Assembly: GCA_001972305.1 (NCBI GenBank)
Contig: BDDD01005244.1
Coordinates: 7,307-71,306, forward strand
Direction: 5' to 3'
Source: Cephalotus follicularis
Taxonomy: Eukaryota; Streptophyta; Magnoliopsida; Oxalidales; Cephalotaceae
Length of the DNA stretch: 64,000 nt
The translations under genes were made by a program, and so were the position numbers. The notes below the pieces were generated by a model. It did no database searches. It was given only the letters and a program-made list of their open reading frames with translations, and was not told the origin of the DNA. The first letter of the stretch is position 1; each line of letters opens with the position of its first letter. Positions 11,302-22,695 of the stretch are shown one piece after another.

Positions 11302-12905
11302 GAGTGTTATTGGTACTAATGAAGGAGATCGGTACTGAGTGTAATCTCAGGGATTCTTGTAACACTGCAAAAGGTAACTACGGTTTCAGAACAGTACGTT
11401 TGATCAGTTTCCCTCCCTAACATTAGAAAACATAATAGCCATTAGCCTAACATACAAAGAAAAGTTGACAAACTCCAAAATCAGCTTCTTTTTATATAAC
11501 AAGCATCAACTCTGAAACACAACAACAGCCACTACTGAATAAAACAATAAACAAAAAATTTCATGCCCTGTCCTAACTGCCTTAACTAATTAAAGAAACT
11601 AACAGCTGCAGAAACCTTCTTAACTCCACTAATTGGTGCTGATTTCAAGAAATGGTGTTCAAAGGGGCATAAAAGTACTGAAAAAAGTGAAGTAATTATT
11701 GTAATCAATATTAGCTAAAGTAATGTAATTAGAAAGAAAGAAGAAAAAGAAAATTTCTTTTCAATCAAAGGGAAAGGGAAAGCATTAAAGCATGCAATAC
11801 AAATTCTTCAAGGACACTTTTCAGCCTTTTCATATATACTCTATCATGTTACTAAGAAATTTGATGACTCTATACTGAACTAAAGAAGAGAAAATATACA
11901 AAACTGCGAGACGGCAACTATAAAACCTGAGACAGCTTTGTAGTTGAACTGGTATCACTACACTCAAATGAGAGAGAGGTCTCGGGTTCAAGTAACCCAT
12001 GAGTTAAATTTCCTTCTCCCAACTATATCTAAAAAAACCTGGGAAATTTTCTAATTGATTTTGTAAAATCACTAGTTAAAGTTGGACATATAATTGTGAG
12101 ATTTAATACTTGACCTTGTCTTTTTCTTGGCATTACAAATACTACATTTGCAGGCCTAGACAACTAGTCAAATCCAGTTTTTTGGGCAATGGCACAACTT
12201 GTACTGCTATGAGGCCGTCAAGCTGATATTGCACTGCCAAGGCAACATTGATAAAAAGGCAGGCAATTGCTTTTTTAGACATTTTTTTACTGATATCCTA
12301 CGCATTAAATACTTAATTGGTTTAGGAGTTAATAGAAACATGCATGTTACGAAACCCTAATTGCAAAGAACAAATATTACGAAATTGAGGAGAAACTCTT
12401 CAAGTTCTCTCAAGTCCAAAAAAAGGAACCGACTTTTCTATGTAAATTGATGATATGGTTGAAACCCATTTGCTACATTGACTTAAAAAGAAGAGAAAAA
12501 ATCAAAAGAAATTTAGATTGAAAAACTTTATCTGTCGTTTATATTTCATTTTGCTCTACACTTTCTCAGCAACCAAACGGAATCAATTCAACTGAAAAAA
12601 AAAAAACAAAATTCAAACTGATTTTCCAAATAAGTAGCTCTCATTGGCCCTATAATAACTTGTTGATAAATTGCTGACGTAAAATGCAAAACCTTAACTA
12701 AAAAAAGCGCAACTTGCTCACTAAAATCAACAAAAGCAAACAAAGAGGGAGAGAGAGAGAGGGGGATAAGAGACCTTGAATATCAACAAAGTGGAGTGAG
12801 GAAGCCTCCATGATGAGAGCAGCAGAGAGGTACATTAATTCATTAGAGAGAGAGAGAGAGAGAGAGAGAGGCAATGTGATTATCTTTGCCAACTTTAACG
12901 GCATT
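11302..12905 (-). promoter_or_regulatory. Leader exons and leader intron of the LRR pseudokinase gene
   Basis: On the minus strand a pyrimidine-rich tract and polished acceptor (TTTTGCAG) end at 11365, leaving a 63-nt leader before the ATG at 11301. A good donor (TTCAAG|GTCTCT) lies at 12775/12774. Upstream of it is a typical CT-repeat leader (CT run at 12847-12870). Joining these gives a leader intron of about 1.4 kb (11365-12774) and a first exon from roughly 12905 to 12775. Leader introns are common in this receptor family. In the first exon an ATG at 12835 opens a frame that, after splicing, stays open past the main ATG (see findings). The transcript start itself is inferred. Confidence 0.5.
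11931..12060 (+). repeat. Possible tRNA-derived SINE fragment
   Basis: TAGTTGAACTGG (11941-11952) resembles a polymerase III A box, and GGTTCAAGTAACC (11985-11997) resembles a B box, at the spacing seen in tRNAs and plant SINEs. A CT- and A-rich tail follows. The sequence does not fold as a clean tRNA. It sits inside the leader intron of the LRR pseudokinase gene. Confidence 0.4.
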
Positions 12906-13880
12906 TCTTCAACAATACGCCCCCTCCATTAAATATTTTGTCTAAAAAAAAAGGACTCAATTTTTATAGTAACTGCTTGCTTGCTGCTCTGGCGCTTTTT
13001 GTTTAAGGCGTTTTAGATTTCAACGTTCGATTTTTGGTTCATTTGATATTTGCTTTATTTATTTATTTGAAGCTTGTTGGTTAAGCTAACGTTAGTATTT
13101 AATTTGTAGATCTCGATGCTCGCTGCATTCATTATACACCTCTCCCTACTTTCTCTCCCTACATCATCATAATAATAATGCATCTTACACAGGGAAATTC
13201 AATCCAAATTCAGATTGATTTCTTAAATTTTTAGGATTTAACACAAAAATTTTATTCTACATTTTCACTTTAATTTCCTAGTATTTAAGTATCTTATAAT
13301 GGTACAACCTTTAATTTTTTTATAATTAATTTTTTTTATACATTAAGTTCTCTTTTTAAATCAGTTCCCTAATCATGAATGAAAACAAAATTTGGTGTTT
13401 CATATCAAATCTCAGATGTATCATGATCAAATTTGTTAAATATATCATTGATGATTGTTTTATTAAAAATCAAAATATTATTAATGATGTTTTATGTTCA
13501 ATCTATATATTTGATGTGATTCAATTTAATTAATAATGATAATGTTACCCTTGATTTTTTGTGTGCAATATGTGTCAATCATTGTAAACTTGAACAACTT
13601 TACAAAGATGTGATAGTAACATCGGTTTCGAATGCCCCACGCCGGGCAGTGGGTGGTGGTGTTGAATAGCCAAAAGAAAGAGTTGACTGCCAAATTGCAA
13701 TGCATTTCCTTCTTTCCTATATTTGATGCGCCCATTAATGTGATAGGGAACCGTATTAATTCCAACTCCCTCGGTGAGCTCTATTCTCATTAGTTTTAGG
13801 TGAGTTTTCTCCCTCTCCCTCTCTCACTCTCTCTCTCTCTTTTTTTTTAATATATGATTACAATTACGTATTTGGTAGCC
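12906..13880. other. Intergenic DNA upstream of the receptor gene
   Basis: This holds the probable promoter of the leftward receptor gene. A less AT-rich island (about 13560-13850) stands out; read on the minus strand it is open for 71 codons (13790-13575), but no family is recognised and no splice partners are obvious. It ends in a CT/T-rich tract (13800-13850). Confidence 0.4.
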
Positions 13881-14700
13881 TGTAGCAAACAGTTAATCGG
13901 TTTTTTTGGTAACTAACTTGTTTAAACATGTAATCAGTACAATAAATCATAACAAAGCAACGTAACTGTGTAACAAAATTAGTAAAATTTATAATTTATA
14001 AACAAATATCAATTAGAAGTTATAAATAATATTATAAAAGTCAACTATTACGATAAATTATAATCATAAATATAACATTTATACTAAAAATGTAAAATTT
14101 ATAACAAAATAAAAAAAAACACAATAATTTTAGTGAAGTGTAACAGGTATAATAAAAAAACGCAATAATTTTAGTCAAGTGTAACAGGTATTGTAAACTA
14201 TAACAAATATAATAAAGTATAATAAAAACAGTAATATTATAAGCAACTCTATAATTTGACGAACAGTAAAGTTTATAAAAAAATCTTGTAAAAATAGTAA
14301 CGACACCGTAAAACATCAATCAAAATAGTAAATAATAACAAAACTTGTAAATCATAAATAATATTGTTTATTTTTAACTATACAAGTAAATAATAAAGAA
14401 TTTAATAAAAACAATAAAGTGAATGCATAATAATCATTTTAGAAAAAAGTAACAAATGTTGTAAATTTATTAAATATAAAGGTAAAATTTAATTACAGTA
14501 ACAAATATTATAGAATTGGTAACAATAATGTTGATGATAATATAAATATTCGGTAAAAAATAACAAAAGATGTAACAAATAAAAATTTTGGTAAACAATA
14601 ACAAATGGTGTAGACATTGTAAAATGATAACAATTATGGTACTTATGATAAATTATAACGATTATGATAATTTAAAACGTTGCTATTTTAATATAAGTTT
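13880..14700. repeat. Degenerate TAACAAAT / GTAAA repeat field
   Basis: About 800 bp consist of irregularly spaced variants of GTAAA(A)TTTATAAC and TAACAAATATTGTAAA. Within it, two consecutive copies of about 43 bp (starting near 14111 and 14154) share CAATAATTTTAGT-AAGTGTAACAGGTAT with one or two differences. No open frame of interest is present on either strand. Confidence 0.55.
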
Positions 14701-15213
14701 TTAAATCCGACAATTTTCCATTCAAGTCACAAAACTTAAATTTTTTACTATAAAATTGTGGTTTTTATTGGCCATCAACGTTACAAAGCTCAAACTTTGT
14801 GTTATTGTATTTTTTTCTCATTGAAAAAATCATGTCTCCTTGGTTGATTCAATTAAGGAGTATTTCATTATCATCACATTGAGTTGGCTTGCTCCCTTAG
14901 TGTGAAGAAAAATCTGCATAAAAAAGCAATGAAATATACATGAGAGAGTCACTTCATATAAGATATTCCTTTTTCTTAATATTATATATTTTAGCATTCA
15001 CGCATTAACTAAAAATAATATTAATTTGTTCATCTTTTCTTCTTTATTAGACATTATACATAGTTACAACTAACCTATACCCGAATATATACCCGTTTAT
15101 TATAACTAACATATACTCAAATATATGTAGTTACATGTATTTAATACAATATTATTCAAGAATTAAAGTAAGATATTCTACTACTCTACTGACTACTTAA
15201 TTATATTCATAAC
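14701..15213. other. AT-rich intergenic DNA, nothing recognised
   Basis: There is no gene, RNA gene or repeat boundary here. A short direct repeat around ATATACCCGAATATATACCC (15080-15130) is the only local structure. It ends at the ATAAC target site of element G1. Confidence 0.45.
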
Positions 15214-16132
15214 TGATATGGAGAAACTCTGTTTATATTAAGAAGGACACGTGTCCTCCTCGGATAAAGCCATGTGTCCAGAGGGTTCTTTTCGAAGCTC
15301 ACATGGACGCGGGTCAGAGGAGGCTTAGTAAGGCGAGTCAGAGAAGAAAACGAGCAGACCCTCGTCAGACACCAGGGCCGAGGAGTGCTAACTTGGCCAA
15401 GAGCGCCCCACATGACGTCCGTGCCGAGGACTTCCTCGGCCCGAGGAGCTCTCTTAGGCTACAGGGCAGAAACCATCCTTCAAAGCACGTGTACCGAGGA
15501 CCTCCTCCTCGGCAGTATGGCAGAGAACCCAGTGTCCCAGGCATAAGTTCCAGACGTTGAAAACCTTGAAGCGATAGAGAAGCAAGAGGCTCAACACCTC
15601 GGCAACAGTATCATGGTTCGCCTCCTCGGCAGCCCTGTTGCAGAGGACCCCCTCTTCATTTACGGGCTAAGGCCATGAAATCACCCTATTTTCCTGGGAT
15701 TCGCCATCATCCAAATAAGGAAGTTGTTATGTAATGAACTACCTACAAGGCAAGTGGCTACACATCAGGCGGAGATCAAGGGAAATGACCGAGATCCTCG
15801 GTATTTCCTTAGGGGATACATATCAGCTCCTAAACACCCACTCAAATAGTTAGGCTCATACCCTATAAATACTAGTTCAACAGTCAGAACAAAGGTCGGC
15901 CATTTTTATTCTCTAAAAAACCTAGTTTTCTCTGGGCAAAGGCCTAACTTGAGCGGCGGAGTGTCCCCGGGAGAACATCCTCCTGGACCTTCAACGTGTT
16001 TGCTCTTATGTGCAGGGAAAACATTTAGAGCCTTATTCTATCTTCATCTCGGAGCATTGTCGTAGCGTTTTCCTAAACAAATCAAGCCCTTACACGTAGG
16101 GTACTGTTGAGGGAAGGATTTCTGTATCAACA
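15214..16132 (+). repeat. 5' LTR of G1
   Basis: It begins TGATATGG and ends TATCAACA. A perfect 12-bp palindrome with a G-box core, GGACACGTGTCC, lies at 15245-15256. A TATA box (CTATAAATAC) lies near 15863-15872. About 100 bp downstream is the hairpin CCGGGAG/CTCCTGG (15967-15973 and 15980-15986). Several CCGAGGA/TCCTCGG inverted motifs lie at 15420-15620. Confidence 0.95.
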
Positions 16133-16134
16133 GT

Positions 16135-16151
16135 TGGCGCCATCTGTGGGA
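16135..16151 (+). other. Primer-binding site of G1
   Basis: TGGCGCCATCTGTGGGA starts two bases after the LTR. The first seven bases fit the acceptor end of tRNA-Asp, as in many Tat and Athila elements, while the rest departs from a perfect match. Confidence 0.8.
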
Positions 16152-16177
16152 AACGCAGCAAAAAGCTATCAACAGCC

Positions 16178-18019
16178 ATGCCTCCGAGGAAGAACAACAA
16201 CAACCTGTTGGGAGTTTCAAGCAACCAACAACAGGAGGTCCCTCCTCCTCTCCCGGAAGTCGTTCAGGTGGAGGTCCAAGAACAAGCCCCTGTCACTGAG
16301 GAGCGGCTCAATAGGCTCATTCAGGGGGTGGAACGTCTCACAGAGCTGTTGACGACCAACCTCGCCAACCAGGCTTAGGCCCGACCTTTCTGAGCAAATA
16401 GCAGAGGACAAAGCGGCCATCTTAGGCCAGCGGTGGAGATCGGGCGCCCCCGAGGTGCCAGGCGAAACCCGCCAAGGGGAGACGAACTTCCCCCAAGGCG
16501 GTCAGGGGATAATATTCCCCTGGGGAGGAAACCTGAGATCAATGCATCTCAGAGAACTGCCCGGGATCAGCCCAATGATCCTAGGAGAGCACGCCATGAA
16601 CATCATGCCATGGATGTGGATCCTCGGGAGGAGGTCAGAGGAGAAGAGGAGGCGCAAGTGCACTCCAATGCACCGCGCAGAGCTGGTACGACCCGAGGGA
16701 GCAGGGTCGACCCCCCAGCCACAGTGGCTGGAGGGTCACGTGTCTCTAGCAAGGCTAGGAACATAGAGGATGTGGAGCAAACAATGAACAGAAAGCTTGC
16801 TGAGCTGGAAAGAAAGTTCCGAGAAGCAGAACAGGGGAGGGGACATCTGTCTGAGGTGCAAAACATTAGCGCCCACCCCTTCACATCCGAGATCATGGCA
16901 AAGGGTGTTCCTAGCGGATTTCGCTTCCCAAGCCTTGACAAATATGACGGGTCCACGGACCGCATCCAACATGTGCGCTCTTATATTCAAGCCATGTGGA
17001 TGTACCAGGCCTCGGATGCTACACTTTGCCGAGGATTCCCAGCGACACTGACTGGAGCTGCCCAGTCGTGGTATATCACATTGGCAAAGAATTCAGTGGA
17101 GAACTTCGATCAGTTTATGGAACTGTTCGTAACTAAGTTCCTCAACAACACCACACAGAGGAGGAACTCCACCCACCTGATCAATGTGGTGCAGGGCAAA
17201 GATGAGTCGCTGAGAGATTACCTCACCAGATTCAACAGGGAGTCTCTCATAGTGAAGGATCTGGAGCCATCCTTTGCACTGGCAGCCTTGAATAACGAGC
17301 TGAGGAGCAACTCGTCCTTCACCTTTTCTCTTTTGAAGAAACCGGCCAAGGACATGACAGACCTGCTGAGGAGAGCAGAGAGATATGTTAATGCCGAGGA
17401 AGAGATGGCAGCCAGGAATCAAAAGACACCCTGGTCGAGCCATCAGGAGGAGAAAGGGGAGCATTCACGAAATGCTCCCGAGAGAAAAGAGAAGAGGAAA
17501 GAGAGGTCAGACCTGTCCAAGGAAGACCTTAGACATAAACTCTCCAGACGAGAGAGTTCATCCAGAGGAGGGGCCCCAATCCCGTCCTACAACCACTTTG
17601 CCTCCCTACTGGACACATTCACCAGAATACTTGCAGTGGAACAAGACAAGGTCCCCATCCAGTGGCCCGCGAAGATGAGGTCACCTGCCGAGAAGAGGAA
17701 CACAGAAAAATACTGCCGCTATCACCATGACCATGGTCACGATACTGAGGAGTGCAGACAGTTGAAGAATCAGATTGAGGATCTGATTCGGAAGGGGCAC
17801 CTGCGCAAGTATGTCGACAGGGATGCTCCCCAAGGGAGAATGGAGCAGAGAAGAGAAGAGGCCCCTCGGCAGCAAGAGGAGCAGCAGCAGCAAGAACCCA
17901 GAGGTGTCATCCACACCATCTCTGGGGGGTCGCATTTGGTGGCGACCACAAAAATGCAAGAAAAGCCTACGGGAGACAATCCCTTGCTGTGCAACAAATC
18001 CATCACAGCAAAAGGCTGA
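16178..18019 (+). pseudogene. gag: G1 gag (capsid/nucleocapsid), interrupted
   Basis: Translation would begin at the ATG at 16178 (MPPRKNNNN). The frame meets stops at 16376-16378 and 16391-16393, then is open from about 16394 to 18019. A long Pro/Arg-rich linker and a short coiled coil precede the retrotransposon gag domain (nt about 16900-17350, with YDGSTD, GAAQSWY and LRDYLTRFNRES). A zinc-knuckle-like segment C-R-Y-H-x-D-H-G-H-D-T-E-E-C lies at about 17712-17755. The frame runs out at 18019 because of a one-base change near 17925 relative to the uninterrupted homologue in G2. Gag packages the RNA into cytoplasmic particles; this copy is likely dead. Confidence 0.88.
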
Positions 18020-21000
18020 GGACTGGAGGAGATGAAGAGGTTATATCCTTCTCAGAGGCGGACTACGAGGAAGTACGTCTCCCTCATGATGACCCAGTGG
18101 TGGTGACTCTTCAAGTGGCTCTTTTTACTATGAAGAGGATTCTCATTGACAGTGGCAGCTCGGCCGATATCCTATATAAACATGCATTTGACCAGTTGAG
18201 GATACCAGCAGACCAGCTCAAGCATGTAAAGACCCCACTGGTTGGCTTCGTGGGTGAGATGGTCCATCCCCTAGGATCCATCGACCTGTCCGTGGTTGCA
18301 AGCACGGCCCCATGTCAAACTCAGGTAGAGATGACATTCCTGGTGGTTGATACACCAAGCCCATATAATGCAATAATCGAGCGACCAGGGCTCAACCTAA
18401 TGGAGGCGATAGTGTCCACGAGACACTTGTTGATGAAGTTCCCCATAAGGTTTGGCGTGGGGGAGGTCAGAGGAGATCAACAGGTAGCAAGGTAGTGCTA
18501 CAAAACTGCCATCATGGACAAGGGAAAGGACAAGGTGCTTCCTATAGCAAATGTGGAGCTCAGAGGGGACATGGAACCTGAGCGACCATAGCCTGTTGAG
18601 GACGTGCTCCAAGTGCCCTTGGAAGAGGGCCACACTGAAAAAGTCTTCCAAGTTGGCTCACAGCTTGAAGAGGTTGAGAAGGGGGAATTAATAACATTCC
18701 TCCGAAATAATAAAGACGTGTTTGCCTGGTCAGCAGAGGAGGTCCCTGGGATCAGCCCTAATGTCATGGTTCACAAACTAAGTGTGGACCCAACAAGGCC
18801 CCTGACCAGACAAAAGAAGAGGAACTTTGCTCCAGAGAGGCAGCAGGCAATAGCAGAAGAGGTGAGTAAGCTATTGCAGGCAGGGTTCATAAGGGAAGTG
18901 CATTATTCAGACTGGCCGGCGAACCCAGTACTGGTCAAAAAGGCGAATGACAAGTGGAGGATGTGCATCGATTTCACAGACCTCAACAAGGCCTGCCCAA
19001 AGGATCACTTCCCTCTCTCAAAGATAGACCAGTTGTGGATGCGACCTCGGGTTATAGAATGTTAAGCTTCTTGGACGCCTACTCGGGATACAATCAAATT
19101 CTCATGTACGGGCCCGACGAGAACAAAACAGCTTTTATCACGGACCGAGGAATGTATTGCTACAAGGTTATACCCTTCGGCCTGAAGAATGCAGGGGCCA
19201 CCTACCAAAGTCTGGTGAACAAAATCTTCGAGCCTCAGATTGGAAAAAATATGGAAGTGTACATCGACGACATGCTCGTCAAGACCCCAGCCAGGGGCCC
19301 CTACATAAAAGACTTGGAGGAAACATTCGAGGTGCTGAGGAGATACAACATGAAACTCAATCCTTCCAAGTGCACATTCAGGGTCACCTCTGGCAAGTTC
19401 CTCGGATTTATGGTCTCTAGCAGAGGAATAGAGGCCAATCCAGAGAAGATCTCAGCAATTCAAAACATGAGGCCTCCTCAAACCATCAGGGACGTGCAGA
19501 GGTTAAATGGGAAGATTGCAGTCCTGAGCAGATTTGTGTCAAAGTCAGCACAAAAATGCCTTCCTTTCTTCAAAATACTCGGGGATCCCAAGGGATTTTC
19601 TTGGTCCGACGACTGTCAAGCAGCCTTCAACAAGTTGAAGGAATACATTGCTTTCCCTCCTCTGATCTCAAAACCTAAGGATGCGGAAGACTTGTATTTG
19701 TACGTTGCCGCCACCTCGGGCGCAGTGAGTGCGGTGCTAGTCAGAGAAGAGGAAAAAGTTCAAAAGCCGGTGTACTATGTGAGCAAGGCTTTGAATGATG
19801 CTGAAGGAAGGTACCCTGAGGTAGAGAAGTTTGCATATGCTTTGATCATCTCGGCCAGAAAATTGAGGCCACATTTCCAAGCCCATACAATCAAGGTTCT
19901 GACTGACAAACCGCTTAAACAAGTTCTTGCAAAACCTGACACCTCGGGCAGATTAATCAAGTGGTCAGTTGAGCTAGGCGAGTATGATGTCAAGTTCGAA
20001 GCCAGACCAGCAATCAAATCACAGGTACTGGCCGACTTTATCGGAGATAATACACCTACGGAGTGTATGGAGTAGAACCCTCCCGAGAGCGAGAAGGGGA
20101 TATAGAAATTGTCAGTAGATGGATCTTCCTACGACACTGGTAGTGGAGCAGGATTGGTATTGACAAGCCCAGACGGTTGGACGTTTGAGTATGCTCTGAG
20201 GTTTAAGTTTAAAGCCACAAACAACGAAGTAGAGTGGGAAGCTCTGATAGCTAGACTGACGATCGCAAAGCACTTGGAGGTGCGAAAGATAGAGGCCTCC
20301 GGTGATTCTCAGCTAGTGGTTGGTCTGGAAAATGGGGAGTATGAGGCACGAGAAGACCCTATGGTGAAATACTTATCCCATTTTCAGGGTATGAAGTCAG
20401 CTTTCGAGGTTTTAAGGATTTTGAAAGTACCCAGAGTAGAAAACGTCCGAGCAGACCAGTTATTGAAACTAGCAACAGCCGAAGAGCTAGAGAAAAATCA
20501 AACCATGCTAGTAGACTACCTGGACAGGCCTACCATCTCTGAAGCAGATGTGATGGACATAGATGTACCCCATGAGCCAAACTGGATGACTCCCTTTATT
20601 AATTGGCTGAGGGATGGAATCTTACCCGAGGACCCCGTGGAGGCGAGGAAGCTGGTCTACAGAGCAAACAGATTCCAACTCCAAGATGGGATCCTCTACA
20701 AAAGATCTTTCTCCTTTCCTTGGCTAAGGTGTATGACCCCCCTAGAGGCCGATTATGCTCTGAGGGAGGTCCATGAAGGAATTTGTGGCAACCACACAAG
20801 GGGCAGATCATTATCTCATAAGCTATTGAGGCAAGGATACTACTGGCCAACTATGCATCAAGATGCTATAGACTTAGTGAGGAAGTGTGACAAGTGTCAG
20901 AGGAACGCAAATATGAGCAGAAGACCTTCTCAACCTCTGACGTCTATCACGGCCCCATGGCGCTTTGCACAATGGGGAATGGACTTCGTCGGACCATTAC

Positions 21001-21817
21001 CTATGGCGACAGGCCAGAGGAAGTTTCTCATTGTAGTAGTAGATTACTTCACTAAGTGGGTGGAAGCAGAACCTCTAGCCATAATTACAGAGAAGAACAT
21101 GGAGAGCTTCGTATGGAAATCAATCATCTGTAGATTTGGAGTCCCGATGACCATTGTCACAGACAATGGTAAACAGTTTGATTGTCAAGCCTTCCGTGAC
21201 TTTTGCAAAGAGTGGAGGATAGAGCACAGGCTTGCCTCAGTAGCCTACCCCCAAAGTAATGGTCAAGTTGAGGTGATCAACAGAGAAATCATCTCAGGCT
21301 TGAAGAAGCGCCTGGAAGATAGCAAAGGAAGATGGGCAGAGGAGCTACCAAGCATGCTATGGGTATACAGAACAACTCCTTGGACTACAACCGGTGAATC
21401 CCCATACAGTCTATGTTTCGGGGCAGAGGCTATGATACCAGTGGAGATTGGAGTACAATCACCAAGAGTTGTACATTTCACTGAAGACAATAATGAAGAA
21501 GGTCTCAGATGCATCCTCGACCTAGTGGAAGAACCAAGAGATAAGGCTGCGATCAGAGTTGCAACCTACCAGCAGAGGGTGAGCCGCTACTATAACAAAA
21601 GGGTAAGCCTCAGACCATTAAGATAAGGAGATCTAGTCCTACGCAACTCAGCTGTTGCAGACCCCACCGGTACAAGAGGAAAACTTGCCCCTGCCTGGGA
21701 AGGTCCATACAAAATCAAGAGGGTCCTTCGCCCAGGAACATTCAAACTTGAAACTTTGGGGGTAGGGAGATTGCCAGAGCTTGGAATGTCGAGCATCTGA
21801 GGAAGTATTATCAATGA
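17989..21817 (+). pseudogene. pol: G1 pol: protease, RT, two RNases H, integrase; interrupted
   Basis: Protease: aspartic motif IDSGSSADIL near 18146. Reverse transcriptase: 18604-19560, with the catalytic YIDDM at 19260-19274. The gypsy RNase H runs to 20075. A second, archaeal-type RNase H starts at LSVDGSS (about 20112) and contains TNNEVEWEAL. Integrase spans about 20580-21817, with zinc residues in HEGICGNH and CDKC, and core Asp/Asp/Glu at MDFVGPLP, TDNGKQF and VEVINREI. Breaks seen: in-frame stops at 18493-18495, 18589-18591, 20073-20075, 20103-20105 and 21624-21626, plus a frameshift near 19035. Gag and pol share one frame in the relative G2, so a single polyprotein is likely ancestral. 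Two RNase H domains are the diagnostic trait of Tat elements. Confidence 0.9.
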
Positions 21818-22044
21818 ATGTAAGTTGTACAAATTCAGATATCAATGAAAGAATTTTATTTTTCAAAACTTGTGTTCCATATTATAGTTTCAAGTTTGCA
21901 AGGGACCGGAGGTCCTATGTTCATGTCCTCAAACCTCTGAGCAGCCACCGATCAACTCCCTCAGTTTTTACTTCAAGTATGTTTGACCCCCCAAGAGAAA
22001 GTGAAGAGAACCCGAGGTCTCGGACAGAATAAGGTAACAAACGA

Positions 22045-22165
22045 GCATACAAAAGACTCCTTCCGAGGAGCATATAAAAGCCTCCTTCCGAGGAGCACCC
22101 TAAAGACTCCTTCCGAGGAGTATATAAAAGCCTCTTTCCGAGGATCATCTAAAGACTCCCCAGGG
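22045..22165. repeat. Tandem CTTCCGAGGAG repeats between integrase and antisense gene
   Basis: Four to five copies of a unit of about 30 bp with the core (G)CCTCCTTCCGAGGAGCA alternate with TATAAAAG and CTAAAGA spacers. G3 has a shorter version at about 57185-57275. The core is itself a small inverted repeat (CTCC...GGAG). Confidence 0.75.
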
Positions 22166-22695
22166 AGCAAACTCTGATTGGCAATGCCATGGGAACTTAT
22201 CCAACCAGACCTAAAATCGTGACTTGAAAGGCGAATCCATGGGAACTCGCAACGATCAAGCTCGTCGGACTAAGGACTTTAATATAAGTGTCCCTATGTG
22301 GACTGTAAGCTCAGCCGACCTGTCCTAAAACCTAATAGGTCAGACGATACTCTCCTCGGCAAACCCATAGGAACTTGTCCTATGAGACCAAGAACTTAGT
22401 CTGTGAATGCAATAGAATCTATGAAGACTAAGTTACAATTACTTAAGCACTTTTGAAATGAAGTGTCCTACGAGGACTACTAAGCTTAAGTGTTCGCTTC
22501 TTCAAGAAGTCAGTAACTTGGGCAGAGTTAGAATTCCTAAGGGAATTGTTAACATATACATGCAGAGGTTGACCACACAATATAGAAAGTTAATCAAAAG
22601 CAAAATCAAAGAATGCAAAAAGTCTTTCTTTATTTATAAAGTGAAGGGATTACATATTCATTGAAAGACTATTACAAGATAAAAGCAAGAAAAAA

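Noticed and set aside
11941-12000. tRNA gene
   Set aside because: A- and B-box-like words are present, but no acceptor stem or full cloverleaf can be drawn; a SINE relic is more likely.
22045-22165. CRISPR array
   Set aside because: Repeats are imperfect, spacers are not unique sequences and the context is a plant retrotransposon.
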